Assembly: GCF_010915705.1 (NCBI RefSeq)
Contig: NZ_JAAIKE010000004.1
Location: 124,001 to 188,000 of the forward strand
Reading direction: 5' to 3'
Source of the DNA: Pseudotabrizicola algicola
GTDB lineage: Bacteria; Pseudomonadota; Alphaproteobacteria; Rhodobacterales; Rhodobacteraceae
Length of the DNA stretch: 64,000 nucleotides
The number at the start of each line of letters is the position of its first letter. The first letter of the stretch is position 1. The notes beneath the pieces are model-generated. The model did not search any database, was not told the DNA's origin, and saw only the letters and a list, made by a program, of their open reading frames with translations. Positions 15,332 through 24,814 of this stretch are shown in pieces. Position numbers and translations under genes: made by a program.

Positions 15332-16612
15332 ATGAAGTACATGACCACCTATGACATGATGGAAACGGCGCGCAACACCAACGCCTGGATGGGGGCGACG
15401 GCGCGGGCGATGGCCTCGTACCCGATTTTCGCGCTGTCGATGAACCCGATGCTGCCCCTCATGGCCGCCTGGGGCGAGGTGACGGAGCGCACCTTTGACC
15501 GCATGGTGGCCAAGCCCGACTGGGGCATCCGGTCTATCGTGGGGGCGGATGGCACCGACCATCTGGTCGATGTGAAAACGGTGGTGGAGCGGCCCTTTGG
15601 CAACCTGATCCAGTTCTTCGTGCGCCGGCGTGCGCCGATGAAGCGGCGGGTGCTGCTGGTTGCGCCGATGTCGGGGCATTATGCGACGCTGCTGCGGTCG
15701 ACGGTGCTGTCGCTGTTGCCCGATTGCGATGTGTTCATCACCGACTGGCACAATGCGCGCGACATTCCGGTGAGCGCGGGCAAGTTCGACATCGAGGATT
15801 ACACGCTGTATCTGGCCGATTTCATCCGCGATCTGGGGTCTGACCTGCATGTGATCGCGGTGTGCCAGCCGGTGCCGCTGACGCTGGCGGCGACCGCCTA
15901 TCTGGCGGCGGAAGACCCGAGCGCGCAGCCGCGCAGCCTGACGCTGATCGGCGGGCCGGTGGACCCGGATGCCGCGGCGACCGAGGTGACCGATTTCGGC
16001 CGCCGGGTGACGATGGGACAGCTGGAGCAGCTGGCGATCCAGCGCGTTGGCTTCAAGTTCAAGGGCGCGGGGCGGCTGGTCTATCCGGGGCTGCTGCAAT
16101 TGCAGAGCTTCATTTCCATGAATGCGGACCGCCACTCCAAGGCGTTCAGCGAGCAGATCATGCGGGTCGCGCGCGGGCAGGCCTCGGACCATGATGCGCA
16201 TAACCGCTTTTATGATGAATATCTGGCCGTGATGGACATGACGGCGGAGTTCTACCTGTCGACGGTGGAGCGGATCTTCAAGAACCGCGAGATTGCGCGC
16301 AATGACTTCGTGGTGGCGGGGCGGAAGGTGGATTTTGCAGCGATCACCGATGTGGCGGTCAAGATCGTCGAGGGCGCGAATGACGACATTTCGGCGCCCG
16401 GCCAGTGCCTTGCGGCGCTGGACCTGCTGACCAACCTGCCCGATTCCAAGAAGGCTTCGCATCTGGAACCGGGCGCGGGGCATTACGGGATTTTTGCGGG
16501 CAAGTCGTGGCGGCTGAACATCCGCCCGCTGGTGCTGGCCTTCATCGACGCCAATTCCGATGCGCCGCGTGCGGTCAAGCCGCAGAATGTGGTGACGCTG
16601 GCCTCAGCGTAG
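15332..16612 (+). CDS. phaZ: Intracellular PHA depolymerase
   Basis: A 426-residue enzyme of the intracellular PHB depolymerase family (PhaZa type), which mobilises stored polymer. The nucleophile is a cysteine (Cys178 in AVCQP) rather than the serine of extracellular enzymes, as known for the Ralstonia enzyme. Conserved VLLVAPMSGHYATLLR (near 107-122) and DWHNARDIP (138-146) segments are present. ATG 15332 with GGAG upstream is preferred over the TTG at 15299. It is divergent from phaC, and its stop overlaps the end of the convergent hydrolase gene by nine bases. Confidence 0.93.
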   Translation: MKYMTTYDMMETARNTNAWMGATARAMASYPIFALSMNPMLPLMAAWGEVTERTFDRMVAKPDWGIRSIVGADGTDHLVDVKTVVERPFGNLIQFFVRRRAPMKRRVLLVAPMSGHYATLLRSTVLSLLPDCDVFITDWHNARDIPVSAGKFDIEDYTLYLADFIRDLGSDLHVIAVCQPVPLTLAATAYLAAEDPSAQPRSLTLIGGPVDPDAAATEVTDFGRRVTMGQLEQLAIQRVGFKFKGAGRLVYPGLLQLQSFISMNADRHSKAFSEQIMRVARGQASDHDAHNRFYDEYLAVMDMTAEFYLSTVERIFKNREIARNDFVVAGRKVDFAAITDVAVKIVEGANDDISAPGQCLAALDLLTNLPDSKKASHLEPGAGHYGIFAGKSWRLNIRPLVLAFIDANSDAPRAVKPQNVVTLASA

Positions 16613-17314
16613 GATCATCGGGCCGGTCAGAAACCCCTCGATCGCCGCTGTCACGGCCTCGGGGGCTTCGAGCATGGGCAGATGGCCCGCGCCTTCGATC
16701 AGCTTGAGCGCCGAGGTGGGCATCATGTCGCGCGCGAATTCCTGACGCCGCAGCGGCAAGAGCGTATCGGCCAGACCCGCAAGGAAGAGCGCCGGAACCG
16801 TGGCGCGGCGCAGGGTGCGCTGCTGGTCGGGGCGGCGTTGCAGGGCGCGGCACTGGCGCATGTAAACCCCTTCTCCCAGACCCAGCGCCATGTCCTGCAT
16901 CAGGGCAAGCACCGCGTCACGGTCGGGCGTGTCGGCCAAGGCACTGGCGGGTACGTCTTCGGCAATCGCCGCCTTGAGCCGTCCGGCCTGCGCCGCGACA
17001 AGCCGCGCTTCGCGCAGGGCCGCCATCTGGGGCGCTTCGGCCAGCGGATCGGTGGCCAGCAGAACCACGCGGGACACCCGTTCCGGCGCGCGGCGGAGGA
17101 TGTCGAGCGCGACATCGCCGCCCAGCCCGTGACCGATCAGCGCAAACTGCGGCGGCGCGTGGCGCAGGGCATCCTCGCTCATCTTTTCCACGGTGTCCTG
17201 CACGGGCAGATAGATTTGCGCGGCGTGGCGCAGGCCAAGTGCCACGATCTGCGGCAGGAAGGCGCGCGCGTCCTGCATCAGGCCGGGAATGAACAGGATC
17301 GGCTCGCCCATCAT
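16604..17314 (-). CDS. Alpha/beta-hydrolase-fold protein lacking the nucleophilic serine
   Basis: About 236 residues of alpha/beta hydrolase fold: ILFIPGLMQDARAF near the N-terminus, a nucleophile elbow and the usual late Asp (LAGLADTLLP) and His (GAGHLPMLE). The elbow reads GHGLGG (residues 61-66), with glycine where the common GHSLGG has serine; the DNA codon is GGG. The protein may therefore be non-hydrolytic, a lyase- or binding-type member, or an inactive paralog. The start is 17314 or 17311 (tandem ATG) with a weak ribosome-binding site. It lies between phaZ and another hydrolase, so a link to PHA oligomer metabolism is possible. Confidence 0.8.
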   Translation of the reverse strand: MMGEPILFIPGLMQDARAFLPQIVALGLRHAAQIYLPVQDTVEKMSEDALRHAPPQFALIGHGLGGDVALDILRRAPERVSRVVLLATDPLAEAPQMAALREARLVAAQAGRLKAAIAEDVPASALADTPDRDAVLALMQDMALGLGEGVYMRQCRALQRRPDQQRTLRRATVPALFLAGLADTLLPLRRQEFARDMMPTSALKLIEGAGHLPMLEAPEAVTAAIEGFLTGPMILR

Positions 17315-17411
17315 GCTGTCATCAGCGGAACGGAGCCGCTCATGTTCGAAAAGTGCAACTCTGGCACCGGAACAGGGGCCATTTTGCCCAGAACGATTGA
17401 AAACTGAAAAC

Positions 17412-18170
17412 TCATGACTGCGCCCTATCAAGAATTTCGCCAATGGCCTGCGGGATCAGGGCCAGACAGTCGGGCGTGGAAAAGCGGTGATCTGCCCCTT
17501 TGACCAAGGTCAGCCGCAGGTCGGGGCTGGCGGCGTGATCCATCAGGCGCAGCGCGACCGAGGGCGGCACGTCCGTGTCAGCCGTGCCCTGCAACAGCCT
17601 GACCGGAAAGGGCAAATCCAGCGGGTCACGCAGCACCAGACGGCCCCGCCCTTCCTCGATCAGCCGCCGCGTGATGACATAGGGCTCGTCGGCATAATCC
17701 GAGGGAAGCTCGACCCGTCCCGCCGTGGCAAGGGTCTGGCGCTGCGCCTCGGTAAAGCCTGCCCACATGCTGTCTTCGGTGAAGTCGGGCGCGGCGGCGA
17801 TGCCGACCAAGCCCGCCACCCGCTGCGGCAGGGCCTTGGCGACCAGAAGCGCGATCCAGCCACCCATTGACGAACCGACAAGGATTTGCGGCCCCTCGGT
17901 CAGCGTGGTGATGGCGGCGAGCGCATCTTCAAACCAGTCGCCGATGGCGCCGTCGAGAAACGCACCCGAGGATTGCCCGTGGCCGGAATAGTCAAAGCGC
18001 AAGAAAGCACGCCCCTGTGCGGCGGCCCAGTCTTGCAGGAAAAGCGCCTTGGTGCCGGACATGTCGGATTTGAACCCGCCCAGAAACACCACACCCGGCC
18101 CCTGCCCCGGGGTCTGGTGATAGGCGATCCGGCGATCTTGCGGCGTGGTCAGAACTTGCGGCTGTGTCAT
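17412..18170 (-). CDS. Alpha/beta hydrolase (ABHD10/esterase type)
   Basis: A 252-residue hydrolase with an intact catalytic set: nucleophile Ser101 in GSSMGG, Asp in GTADTDVPP and His in GADHRFS. The [11 protein letters not shown] oxyanion segment near residue 60 is typical of the family. Annotated relatives act on acyl esters or thioesters; the natural substrate here is unknown. GGAGGATGCC before ATG 18170 supports the start. It is transcribed in the same direction as the serine-less hydrolase and may form a unit with it. It is divergent from thrS, with 126 bases between. Confidence 0.85.
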   Translation of the reverse strand: MTQPQVLTTPQDRRIAYHQTPGQGPGVVFLGGFKSDMSGTKALFLQDWAAAQGRAFLRFDYSGHGQSSGAFLDGAIGDWFEDALAAITTLTEGPQILVGSSMGGWIALLVAKALPQRVAGLVGIAAAPDFTEDSMWAGFTEAQRQTLATAGRVELPSDYADEPYVITRRLIEEGRGRLVLRDPLDLPFPVRLLQGTADTDVPPSVALRLMDHAASPDLRLTLVKGADHRFSTPDCLALIPQAIGEILDRAQS

Positions 18171-18296
18171 GGCATCCTCCGTCCCTGCCGTTCTACGCGG
18201 GGCGTGTTGACTTTGCCAAGCACCCGGCGCAAAACCGCGTCCGATATAACCCGCAACCGGGCGTTTCGTAGGCGCCAAAACGACGAGGAGGCCGAT

Positions 18297-20243
18297 ATGG
18301 CACAGATCTCACTCACCTTTCCCGATGGCAATGTCCGCAGCTATGAGGCGGGGGTGACCCCGGCCGAGGTGGCCGCGTCGATTGCGCCCAGCCTTGCCAA
18401 GGCGGCGATTTCGGCCAAGGTAAACGGCGCGCATTGGGATCTGGCATGGCCGATCACGGCGGATGCGACGGTTTCGATCAACACGCTCAAGGATGACGCG
18501 GCGGCGCTGGAACTGATCCGGCACGATTGCGCGCATATCATGGCGCGTGCGGTGCAGGAGATCTGGCCCGATGTGAAGGTGACCATCGGCCCCGTGCGCG
18601 ACCACGGCTGGTTCTATGATTTCGACCGCGCCGAGCCCTTCACCCCCGACGATCTGGGCCAGATCGAAGCGAAGATGAAGCAGATCATCAATGCGCGTGA
18701 GCCGGTCAGGACCGAGCTTTGGGATCGCGACCGCGCCCGCACCTATTATGAAGAGCGCGGCGAGCCCTTCAAGATCGAGCTGCTGGACCGGATTCCGGCG
18801 GGCGAGGACATTCGCATGTATTGGCATGGTGACTGGCAGGACCTGTGCCGGGGGCCGCATTTGCAGCATACGGGCCAGGTGCCTGCCGATGGTTTCAAGC
18901 TGACCCATGTGGCCGGGGCCTACTGGCTGGGGGATTCCAGCCGCCCGATGTTGCAGCGCATCTATGGCGTGGCCTTCAAGAACCGCGATGACCTGAAGGC
19001 GCATATGACCATGCTGGAGGAGGCCGCGAAGCGCGACCACCGCAAGCTGGGCCGCGAGATGGGCCTGTTCCACATGCAGGAGGAAGCGCCGGGCCAGATC
19101 TTCTGGCATCCGAACGGGTGGAGCATTTATGTCGCCTTGCAGGATTACATGCGGCGGCGGCAGCGGGCCGATGGCTATGTCGAGGTGAACACGCCGCAGG
19201 TGGTGAACCGCAAGCTGTGGGAAGCCAGCGGCCACTGGGAAAACTATCAGGAAAACATGTTCATCGTGGAGGTGGACGAGGACCACGCCCGCGAAAAGAC
19301 GGTGAACGCGCTGAAGCCGATGAACTGCCCCTGCCATGTGCAGATCTTCAACGTCGGCCTGAAATCCTATCGCGACCTGCCGATACGCATGGCGGAGTTT
19401 GGCTCTTGCGCGCGCTATGAACCCAGCGGCGCGCTGCATGGCATCATGCGGGTGCGCGGCTTTACGCAAGATGACGCGCATATCTTCTGCACGCTGGCGC
19501 AGGTGGAAGCGGAATCGAAGAAGTTCATCGAGTTGCTGGCGCGGGTCTATTCCGACCTTGGCTTTGACAAGTGGCGGGTGAAACTGTCGACGCGGCCCGA
19601 AAAGCGCGTGGGCAGCGACGAGATCTGGGACAAGATGGAAGCGGCGCTGGCCAATGCCTGCCGCGCTGCGGGCTATGAGTTCGAGCTCTTTCCGGGCGAG
19701 GGCGCGTTCTATGCGCCCAAGCTGGAATTCGTGCTGACCGATGCGATTGGCCGCGACTGGCAATGCGGCACCTTGCAGCTTGACCCGAACCTGCCCGAGC
19801 GGCTGGAGGCAAGCTATGTGGGCGAGGATGGCGCCAAGCACCGGCCCTTCATGCTGCACCGCGCGGTCTTGGGCAGTTTCGAGCGGTTCATCGGGATATT
19901 GATCGAGAACTTCGCCGGCAAGCTGCCGCTGTGGCTCGCGCCGCGTCAGGTGGTGGTGGCCTCGATCGTCTCGGACGCCGATCCGTTCGTCGAGGAAGTG
20001 GTCACCGCGCTGACGCTGGCGGGGCTGCGGGCGGAGGCCGACATGCGCAACGAGAAGATCAACTACAAGGTGCGCGAACATTCCGTGGGCAAGGTGCCGG
20101 TGATCCTTGCTGTGGGCATGAAGGAAGTGGAAGATCGCACGGTGTCGGTGCGCCGTCTGGGCGAGACGCAGACGCGCACGGTGGGGCTGGATGCGCTGGT
20201 GGCCGAGTTGGTGGCCGAAGCGACCCCGCCCGATCTGCGCTGA
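18297..20243 (+). CDS. thrS: Threonyl-tRNA synthetase
   Basis: A 648-residue class II synthetase charging tRNA-Thr. Domains in order: TGS (1-60), second additional/editing domain (with the [17 protein letters not shown] histidine cluster near residue 77), catalytic core with zinc-binding [11 protein letters not shown] near 341, motif 2 and motif 3 regions, and a C-terminal anticodon-binding domain. GAGGAGG upstream marks ATG 18297; the longer frame upstream is not coding. The length is normal for a full editing-competent bacterial ThrRS. A GC stem-loop follows the stop. Confidence 0.97.
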   Translation: MAQISLTFPDGNVRSYEAGVTPAEVAASIAPSLAKAAISAKVNGAHWDLAWPITADATVSINTLKDDAAALELIRHDCAHIMARAVQEIWPDVKVTIGPVRDHGWFYDFDRAEPFTPDDLGQIEAKMKQIINAREPVRTELWDRDRARTYYEERGEPFKIELLDRIPAGEDIRMYWHGDWQDLCRGPHLQHTGQVPADGFKLTHVAGAYWLGDSSRPMLQRIYGVAFKNRDDLKAHMTMLEEAAKRDHRKLGREMGLFHMQEEAPGQIFWHPNGWSIYVALQDYMRRRQRADGYVEVNTPQVVNRKLWEASGHWENYQENMFIVEVDEDHAREKTVNALKPMNCPCHVQIFNVGLKSYRDLPIRMAEFGSCARYEPSGALHGIMRVRGFTQDDAHIFCTLAQVEAESKKFIELLARVYSDLGFDKWRVKLSTRPEKRVGSDEIWDKMEAALANACRAAGYEFELFPGEGAFYAPKLEFVLTDAIGRDWQCGTLQLDPNLPERLEASYVGEDGAKHRPFMLHRAVLGSFERFIGILIENFAGKLPLWLAPRQVVVASIVSDADPFVEEVVTALTLAGLRAEADMRNEKINYKVREHSVGKVPVILAVGMKEVEDRTVSVRRLGETQTRTVGLDALVAELVAEATPPDLR

Positions 20244-20250
20244 ACCCGCA

Positions 20251-20271
20251 GCCGGGGGACGCCCCCCCGGC
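20251..20271 (+). terminator. GC-rich stem-loop after thrS
   Basis: GCCGGGGG (20251-20258) pairs with CCCCCGGC (20264-20271) around a five-base loop, eight bases after the thrS stop. There is no U-run, so termination may need Rho or be partial. Confidence 0.5.
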
Positions 20272-20505
20272 GCGCGCGTTGGCCGGGAAGATGCGCAGAA
20301 ATCAGCCGAGGAACCCAGAAACACCGCTTTGGCGGCGCGGGCGCGCGCGCGCCAGATTGTTTGTGCTTGATTTTGGGGGAATCTGAGTCATCCTTGGCGG
20401 AAGTGATGACAGACTTTCTGACCGCCTCGCAGACCGAAGGCCGTGGAATCTGGCGGCACGGCTTGCGGCAATTCCGCTGCGGGGTGAGTTGAGAGGAGAG
20501 ACAGG

Positions 20506-20712
20506 ATGCCTACCGGCACTGTAAAATGGTTCAACGCGACCAAGGGCTTCGGCTTTATCGCCCCCGATGGCGGCGGCAAGGATATTTTCGTGCATATCTC
20601 GGCGGTGGAGCGGGCGGGCCTGCAGGGCCTGAACGACAACCAGAAGATCGCCTACGAGCTGCAATCGGGCCGCGACGGCCGCGAGTCTGCGGGCGATCTG
20701 CGCCTGCTGTAA
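20506..20712 (+). CDS. Cold-shock (CspA-family) nucleic-acid-binding protein
   Basis: A 68-residue single cold-shock domain. RNP1 (KGFGFIAPD, residues 13-21) and RNP2 (DIFVHISAV) are intact, and it starts MPTGTVKWFNATKGFG as is typical of alphaproteobacterial Csp proteins. It binds single-stranded RNA or DNA and melts secondary structure. GAGAGGAGAGA precedes ATG 20506. About 260 bases without a gene lie upstream, room for a long leader of the kind known in csp genes, though I see no specific structure. A symmetrical terminator follows. Confidence 0.96.
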   Translation: MPTGTVKWFNATKGFGFIAPDGGGKDIFVHISAVERAGLQGLNDNQKIAYELQSGRDGRESAGDLRLL

Positions 20713-20730
20713 GGCGGCCAAGGATCAGAC

Positions 20731-20763
20731 AAAAGGGCGGCCGCGCCAGCGGGCCGCCCTTTT
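20731..20763. terminator. Bidirectional terminator between cspA-like and arsC-like genes
   Basis: AAAAGGGCGGCC (20731-20742) pairs with GGCCGCCCTTTT (20752-20763), giving a stem flanked by A- and T-runs. It can end transcripts from both the cold-shock gene and the converging ArsC-like gene. Confidence 0.88.
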
Positions 20764-20786
20764 GCATTTTCAGTCGGCGGTCGGGG

Positions 20787-21113
20787 CTAGCCGGCCAGCG
20801 CGTCGATCGTGGCCTGATCCCAGCCCAGATACCATTTGCCCTCGGCCTCGATCACCGGACGCTTCATCACCGTGGGCTGGCTGCGGATCTGCGCGTCGGG
20901 GTCCGAGGCTTTCAGGAAATCGCCGAAGCTGCGGTAGGTGGTGGAGGATTTGTTGATGATGCGGTCACCGAATTCGGTGACGATGGTGTCGATCTCGGCC
21001 TCGGTCAGCGGGTCTTTGCGCACGTCGCGGAAGGTGACGGAATGGCCGGCAGCTTCAAGCGCCTTGATGGCCTTTTTGCAGGTGTCGCAGGTGGAGATGC
21101 CATACAGGATCAT
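20787..21113 (-). CDS. ArsC/Spx/YffB-family thioredoxin-fold protein
   Basis: A 108-residue protein of the ArsC-like thioredoxin superfamily. It has an N-terminal CDTC (CxxC) motif in GISTCDTCKKA, whereas E. coli YffB has a single cysteine at this position, and the C-terminal MKRPVIE segment with the cis-Pro region. ATG 21113 is chosen because GAGG sits six bases upstream; ATG 21125 would add four residues. No arsenic genes are nearby, so an arsenate reductase role is not supported. A general thiol-redox or regulatory role is possible. Confidence 0.85.
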   Translation of the reverse strand: MILYGISTCDTCKKAIKALEAAGHSVTFRDVRKDPLTEAEIDTIVTEFGDRIINKSSTTYRSFGDFLKASDPDAQIRSQPTVMKRPVIEAEGKWYLGWDQATIDALAG

Positions 21114-21186
21114 TCGGGGCCTCATCTGGGTTGGGTGTGGCACGGGTGTAGCGCGGGGAGGGGCCGGTTGACAGCCCCTGCCCCGA

Positions 21187-21582
21187 TCAGCCGAAGATCA
21201 TGCGGGTGATCGTCACCCCCGCCCAAGCCGAAAACGCGGTCAGTGTCGCGCCCCACAGGGTATCGGTCACCACCATCGACCAGTGCCAGTCGCGCATGAT
21301 GGCATAGCTGGTGAATTCATAGGTGCCATAGGCCATCGCCCCGATGATCGCGGCGGGCAGGATCAGGGCGGCGTTGTCGCGCAGGGCGGGCAGGCTGACC
21401 AGATAGACCAGACCGGCGATATAGGCCGCGTAGAACAACCCCGCCGGCGCATAGCGGATGGGTTCGGCCATCAGCGGGCCGATGTGGCGGGTGAACAGGG
21501 GTTTCATCACAAGGCTGAGCATGACCGCATCGACGATCAGAAACACCAGCACGGTGGAGAGATAGAGGGTGAGAATTTGCAT
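21187..21582 (-). CDS. DUF2177-family integral membrane protein
   Basis: A 131-residue protein with about four membrane helices (residues 4-24, 45-65, 75-95 and 105-125) and the NAALILPAAIIGAMAYGTYE segment typical of DUF2177. Function is unknown for the family. GGAGCATCC upstream supports ATG 21582. It sits between an ArsC-like protein and the DctBD-type system, about 40-70 bases from each. Confidence 0.82.
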   Translation of the reverse strand: MQILTLYLSTVLVFLIVDAVMLSLVMKPLFTRHIGPLMAEPIRYAPAGLFYAAYIAGLVYLVSLPALRDNAALILPAAIIGAMAYGTYEFTSYAIMRDWHWSMVVTDTLWGATLTAFSAWAGVTITRMIFG

Positions 21583-21642
21583 CGGATGCTCCTTTCCCGT
21601 GATGGTAGAGCGCCGTTCCGAAAGGTCACGCGGGAAAGCGGC

Positions 21643-22941
21643 TCAGGTCAGGCCGTAACGGCGCATCTTGTCGTTCAGGGTGCGGCGCGGCAGGCCGAGC
21701 TTTTCGGCGGCGCGCAGGGTGTTGTCGCGGTGGCGGTCGAGGGCGGCGGCAATCTCGCGGGCCTCGAAGGCGGCGACCCGTTCGGCCAGCGTGCCTTCGG
21801 GCAGGCCGGTGTCGTCCGTGGCGGCAGGGGCAAAGAGGCCGAGCGCATGGGCCTCGGCGGCGGCCTTGAGTTCGCGCACATTGCCGGGCCATGCGCGGCG
21901 TTTGAGTTGCTGTTCCAGCGCGAAAGGCACAACCGGATCGGGGCGGCCATAGCGGCGGGCGGCGAGTTGCGCGTAATGGGCAAAGATCAGGGGAATATCC
22001 TCGCCCGCCTCGCGCAGGGGGGGCGTGCGCAGATCGGCACCGGCAAGGCGAAAGTAAAGATCGGGGCGAAAATCGGGGGCGTCGCGCAGATCGGCCTTGG
22101 TGGTGGCGATCACCCGCAAATCGAGCGGACGCAGGCCGTTTTCGCCGAGCCGTTCGACGCTGCGGTCTTGCAGCGCGCGGAGCAGCTTGGCCTGCACGGG
22201 GGGCGGCATCGATTCCACTTCGTCCAGCATCAGAGTGCCGCCGTGCGCGGCCTCCAGCTTGCCCGCGCGGGCCGTGGTGGCACCGGGAAAGGCCCCGGCG
22301 GCATGGCCAAAGAGGATGAATTCGGCCATGCCATCGGGCAAGGCGGCGCAGTTGATCGCCACGAAGGGGCCATCCGCGCGCGGCCCGCCCGCGTGCAGCG
22401 CACGGGCCGCCAGTTCCTTGCCGGTGCCGGTCTCGCCCGAGATCACCACATCGACATCGAGCGGCGCGAGGGCTGCGATGCGGTCGCGCAAGGCGCGGAT
22501 GGCGCGGCTCTGGCCCAGAAGCGTCACCTCGGCCCGTTCGGCAAGCACCTGTTGCAGCCGCCCCACCTCGGCCCGCGTGGCGCGGGCGGAAAGCGCGCGG
22601 GCGACAACGGCGATGAGATGCGCGGCGTCATAGGGCTTTTCCAGAAAATCCTCGGCTCCGGCGCGGATGGCCTGCACCGCGTGGCCGATATCGCCGTGGC
22701 CCGTCAGCAAGACCACCGGCAGATCGAGCGGCAGGGTGCGGATGGCACGCAACAGGCCAAGCCCATCCATCCCCGGCATCCGCAGATCGGTGAGGATCAG
22801 GTCGGGCGGGTCGGTCAGGGCGGCAAGGGCGGCGGCGGCGCTGGCAAAGCCGGTGGCCACATGGCCCGCCGCCTGCATCAGATCGCAGAGCGCGGCACGG
22901 TGGTCGTCATCATCTTCCACCACGAAAAGGCGCGCGGTCAT
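21643..22941 (-). CDS. dctD: Sigma-54-type response regulator (DctD/NtrC family) with variant GAFPGA loop
   Basis: A 432-residue response regulator: receiver domain (phospho-acceptor Asp52 in LTDLRMP), AAA+ ATPase domain (Walker A GETGTGKE 169-176; Walker B-like LMLDEVES) and a C-terminal Fis-type HTH. The sigma-54-contacting loop, normally GAFTGA, reads GAFPGA (216-221). The threonine normally touches sigma-54, so this regulator may use altered contacts or act without sigma-54. It overlaps dctB by four bases. The symbol reflects family resemblance; the neighbouring transporter is TAXI-TRAP rather than a classical DctPQM. Confidence 0.85.
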   Translation of the reverse strand: MTARLFVVEDDDDHRAALCDLMQAAGHVATGFASAAAALAALTDPPDLILTDLRMPGMDGLGLLRAIRTLPLDLPVVLLTGHGDIGHAVQAIRAGAEDFLEKPYDAAHLIAVVARALSARATRAEVGRLQQVLAERAEVTLLGQSRAIRALRDRIAALAPLDVDVVISGETGTGKELAARALHAGGPRADGPFVAINCAALPDGMAEFILFGHAAGAFPGATTARAGKLEAAHGGTLMLDEVESMPPPVQAKLLRALQDRSVERLGENGLRPLDLRVIATTKADLRDAPDFRPDLYFRLAGADLRTPPLREAGEDIPLIFAHYAQLAARRYGRPDPVVPFALEQQLKRRAWPGNVRELKAAAEAHALGLFAPAATDDTGLPEGTLAERVAAFEAREIAAALDRHRDNTLRAAEKLGLPRRTLNDKMRRYGLT

Positions 22942-24680
22942 TCGGCGGCCTCACGCGACCGGGCAGCCAAGGGCAGCGTGACGGTGACGGTGGTGCCTTG
23001 GCCGGGGGCGGAGGTGATGGCGAGATCACCGCCGAATTCCGACAGGATCGCCTTGCAGATGGCAAGCCCCAGCCCCAGCCCCTCGCCGCTGGTCTTGGTG
23101 GAAAAGAAGGGTTCTGTGACGCGGGGCAGGATATCGGGGTCGATGCCGGGTCCGGTGTCGCTGACGGTGAGGGTGGCGTGCGGGCCATGCGCCGAAAGGC
23201 TGACGGTGACCGATGCGCCGGAGTGGCCTTCGACGGCGTCGAGCGCGTTCAGGATCAGGTTGACCGCCACCTGTTCCATGCGCACCGCGCCCGCCAGAAC
23301 GGTGACGCTGGCGGGGTGGAAGACCGGAGTGACGCCCACAGCGCGGGCGCGCGGGGTGACAAGCTCCAGCGCCGAGACGATCACCGGCGACAGGTCGATC
23401 AGGTTGAGCGCCCCTGCCTCCTTGCGGCCAAAGCTCTTCAGATGTTTCGTGGTGCGCTGCATGCGGCGGATCAGCCCGCGCGCGGTGGCAAGGCGCGGCG
23501 CGGTGCCGGTATCGGCGGGGGGCAGGCCGATCTCGGCGGCGGCGAGCGTCGCCTCCATCGCGGCAAGCGGCTGGCTGATTTCATGCACGATGGCGGTGGA
23601 CATGCGGCCAAGCGCGGCCATCTTCTCGGCGTGGATCAGGTGCTCCTGTGCCGCGCGCAGGTCGGATTCGGCCTGCCGCCGCGCCTCGACTTCGCGGGCA
23701 AGGTCGGCGGTGCGGGTGGCGACCATCGATTCCAGCCGTTCGGATTGTGACAGGCGCAGGGCGATCAACTGGCGGCGCTGTTCCCAAGTCTTCAGGCCAG
23801 CGGCGGCGGCGAGGGCCAGAAGGGCGGCGATCAGCGCCCAGCCGAGCGCAAAGCCGCTGACATCGGCGGCGGGGCGCGCGGCGATCAGCCGCCAGCCGGT
23901 GCGGTCCACCCCTGTCAGCCGTGCGATCCAGCCCTCGCCGGTGGCATCTGCCCCGAGGGGCGCGCGCGGCAAGAGCGGCGGGGCCTCGGCCAGATCGACC
24001 CCGTCATAGGCGCGGGTGGCGTCGAGGCGCTGCAACGTCTCGGCGCCGAGCGGTGCCAGCGGGCGATAGAGCCAGTCTTCGCGCCCCGACAGGAAGATGA
24101 CGCCGTCGGCATCGGCAAGGGCCATCTGTGCGCCCGCGCTGCGCCATGTGGCCTGCAAGGGGCGCAGGTCGAGTTTTACCACCAGCACTCCGGTCTGGTC
24201 GCCCGAGGTCACGCGGGTGGACAGGAAATAGCCCGGCACCCCGGTGGTGACGCCGATGGCATAGAACTGGCCGCGCCCGCTTTCCATCGCTTGGGTGAAA
24301 TAGGGGCGGAAGCTGTAGCGCTCGCCCACGAAACTGCTGGGGCGGTTCCAGTTGGAGGCGGCGATGGCCTGACCTTCGGCATTGATGAGGAAAAGATCGG
24401 AGGCACCGCCGTGGGCCGAGATGGTTTCCAGATAGCGGTTGGCGGCGTCGAGCGCGCGCGGATCGATCAGCGCGGCGCGGATGCGGGCATCTTCGCCCGC
24501 CACATCGGGCAGCGCGCGGAAGCGGTCGATTTCCGCCTCGACCGCGCGGGCGGTCAGGAGGAGCGAGCGGTCAAGGCTTTCGCGAAGGCTGGCGGTGGCC
24601 CAGCGTTCGGCGACCAGCCAGGCAAGGGCGGCGGCGACCAGCGCGGCCAGCAGCGGGGGCAGGATGCCGCGTCCGGTCAT
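22938..24680 (-). CDS. dctB: Sensor histidine kinase of the DctB type
   Basis: A 580-residue membrane sensor: an N-terminal transmembrane helix (7-24), a large periplasmic tandem-PAS (dCache-like) region to about residue 270 with GERYSFRPYF and GYFLSTRV segments, a second helix (275-296), a coiled coil, a HisKA domain with His366 in IVHEISQPL and an HATPase_c domain. This is the DctB architecture, which senses C4-dicarboxylates in rhizobia; here the ligand may be the TAXI-TRAP substrate. It is translationally coupled to the regulator gene. A 133-base gap separates it from DUF1850, so it may have its own promoter. Confidence 0.88.
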   Translation of the reverse strand: MTGRGILPPLLAALVAAALAWLVAERWATASLRESLDRSLLLTARAVEAEIDRFRALPDVAGEDARIRAALIDPRALDAANRYLETISAHGGASDLFLINAEGQAIAASNWNRPSSFVGERYSFRPYFTQAMESGRGQFYAIGVTTGVPGYFLSTRVTSGDQTGVLVVKLDLRPLQATWRSAGAQMALADADGVIFLSGREDWLYRPLAPLGAETLQRLDATRAYDGVDLAEAPPLLPRAPLGADATGEGWIARLTGVDRTGWRLIAARPAADVSGFALGWALIAALLALAAAAGLKTWEQRRQLIALRLSQSERLESMVATRTADLAREVEARRQAESDLRAAQEHLIHAEKMAALGRMSTAIVHEISQPLAAMEATLAAAEIGLPPADTGTAPRLATARGLIRRMQRTTKHLKSFGRKEAGALNLIDLSPVIVSALELVTPRARAVGVTPVFHPASVTVLAGAVRMEQVAVNLILNALDAVEGHSGASVTVSLSAHGPHATLTVSDTGPGIDPDILPRVTEPFFSTKTSGEGLGLGLAICKAILSEFGGDLAITSAPGQGTTVTVTLPLAARSREAAE

Positions 24681-24814
24681 GCACGCCCTGCCCTTTCGCG
24701 CGCAGGCGGCGGCGCGGGCAGAGGGGTATGGGGGGCGCGGGCGGTCATCGGGCGGGGCCTTTGTCTTCGGGTCGGGTCATCTTGCACCCTCGGGCGGGGG
24801 CAAGCAAAGCGGTT

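Noticed and set aside
21283-24009. Open frame of 908 codons on the plus strand
   Set aside because: Antisense to the DctB/DctD genes, with no recognisable domain.
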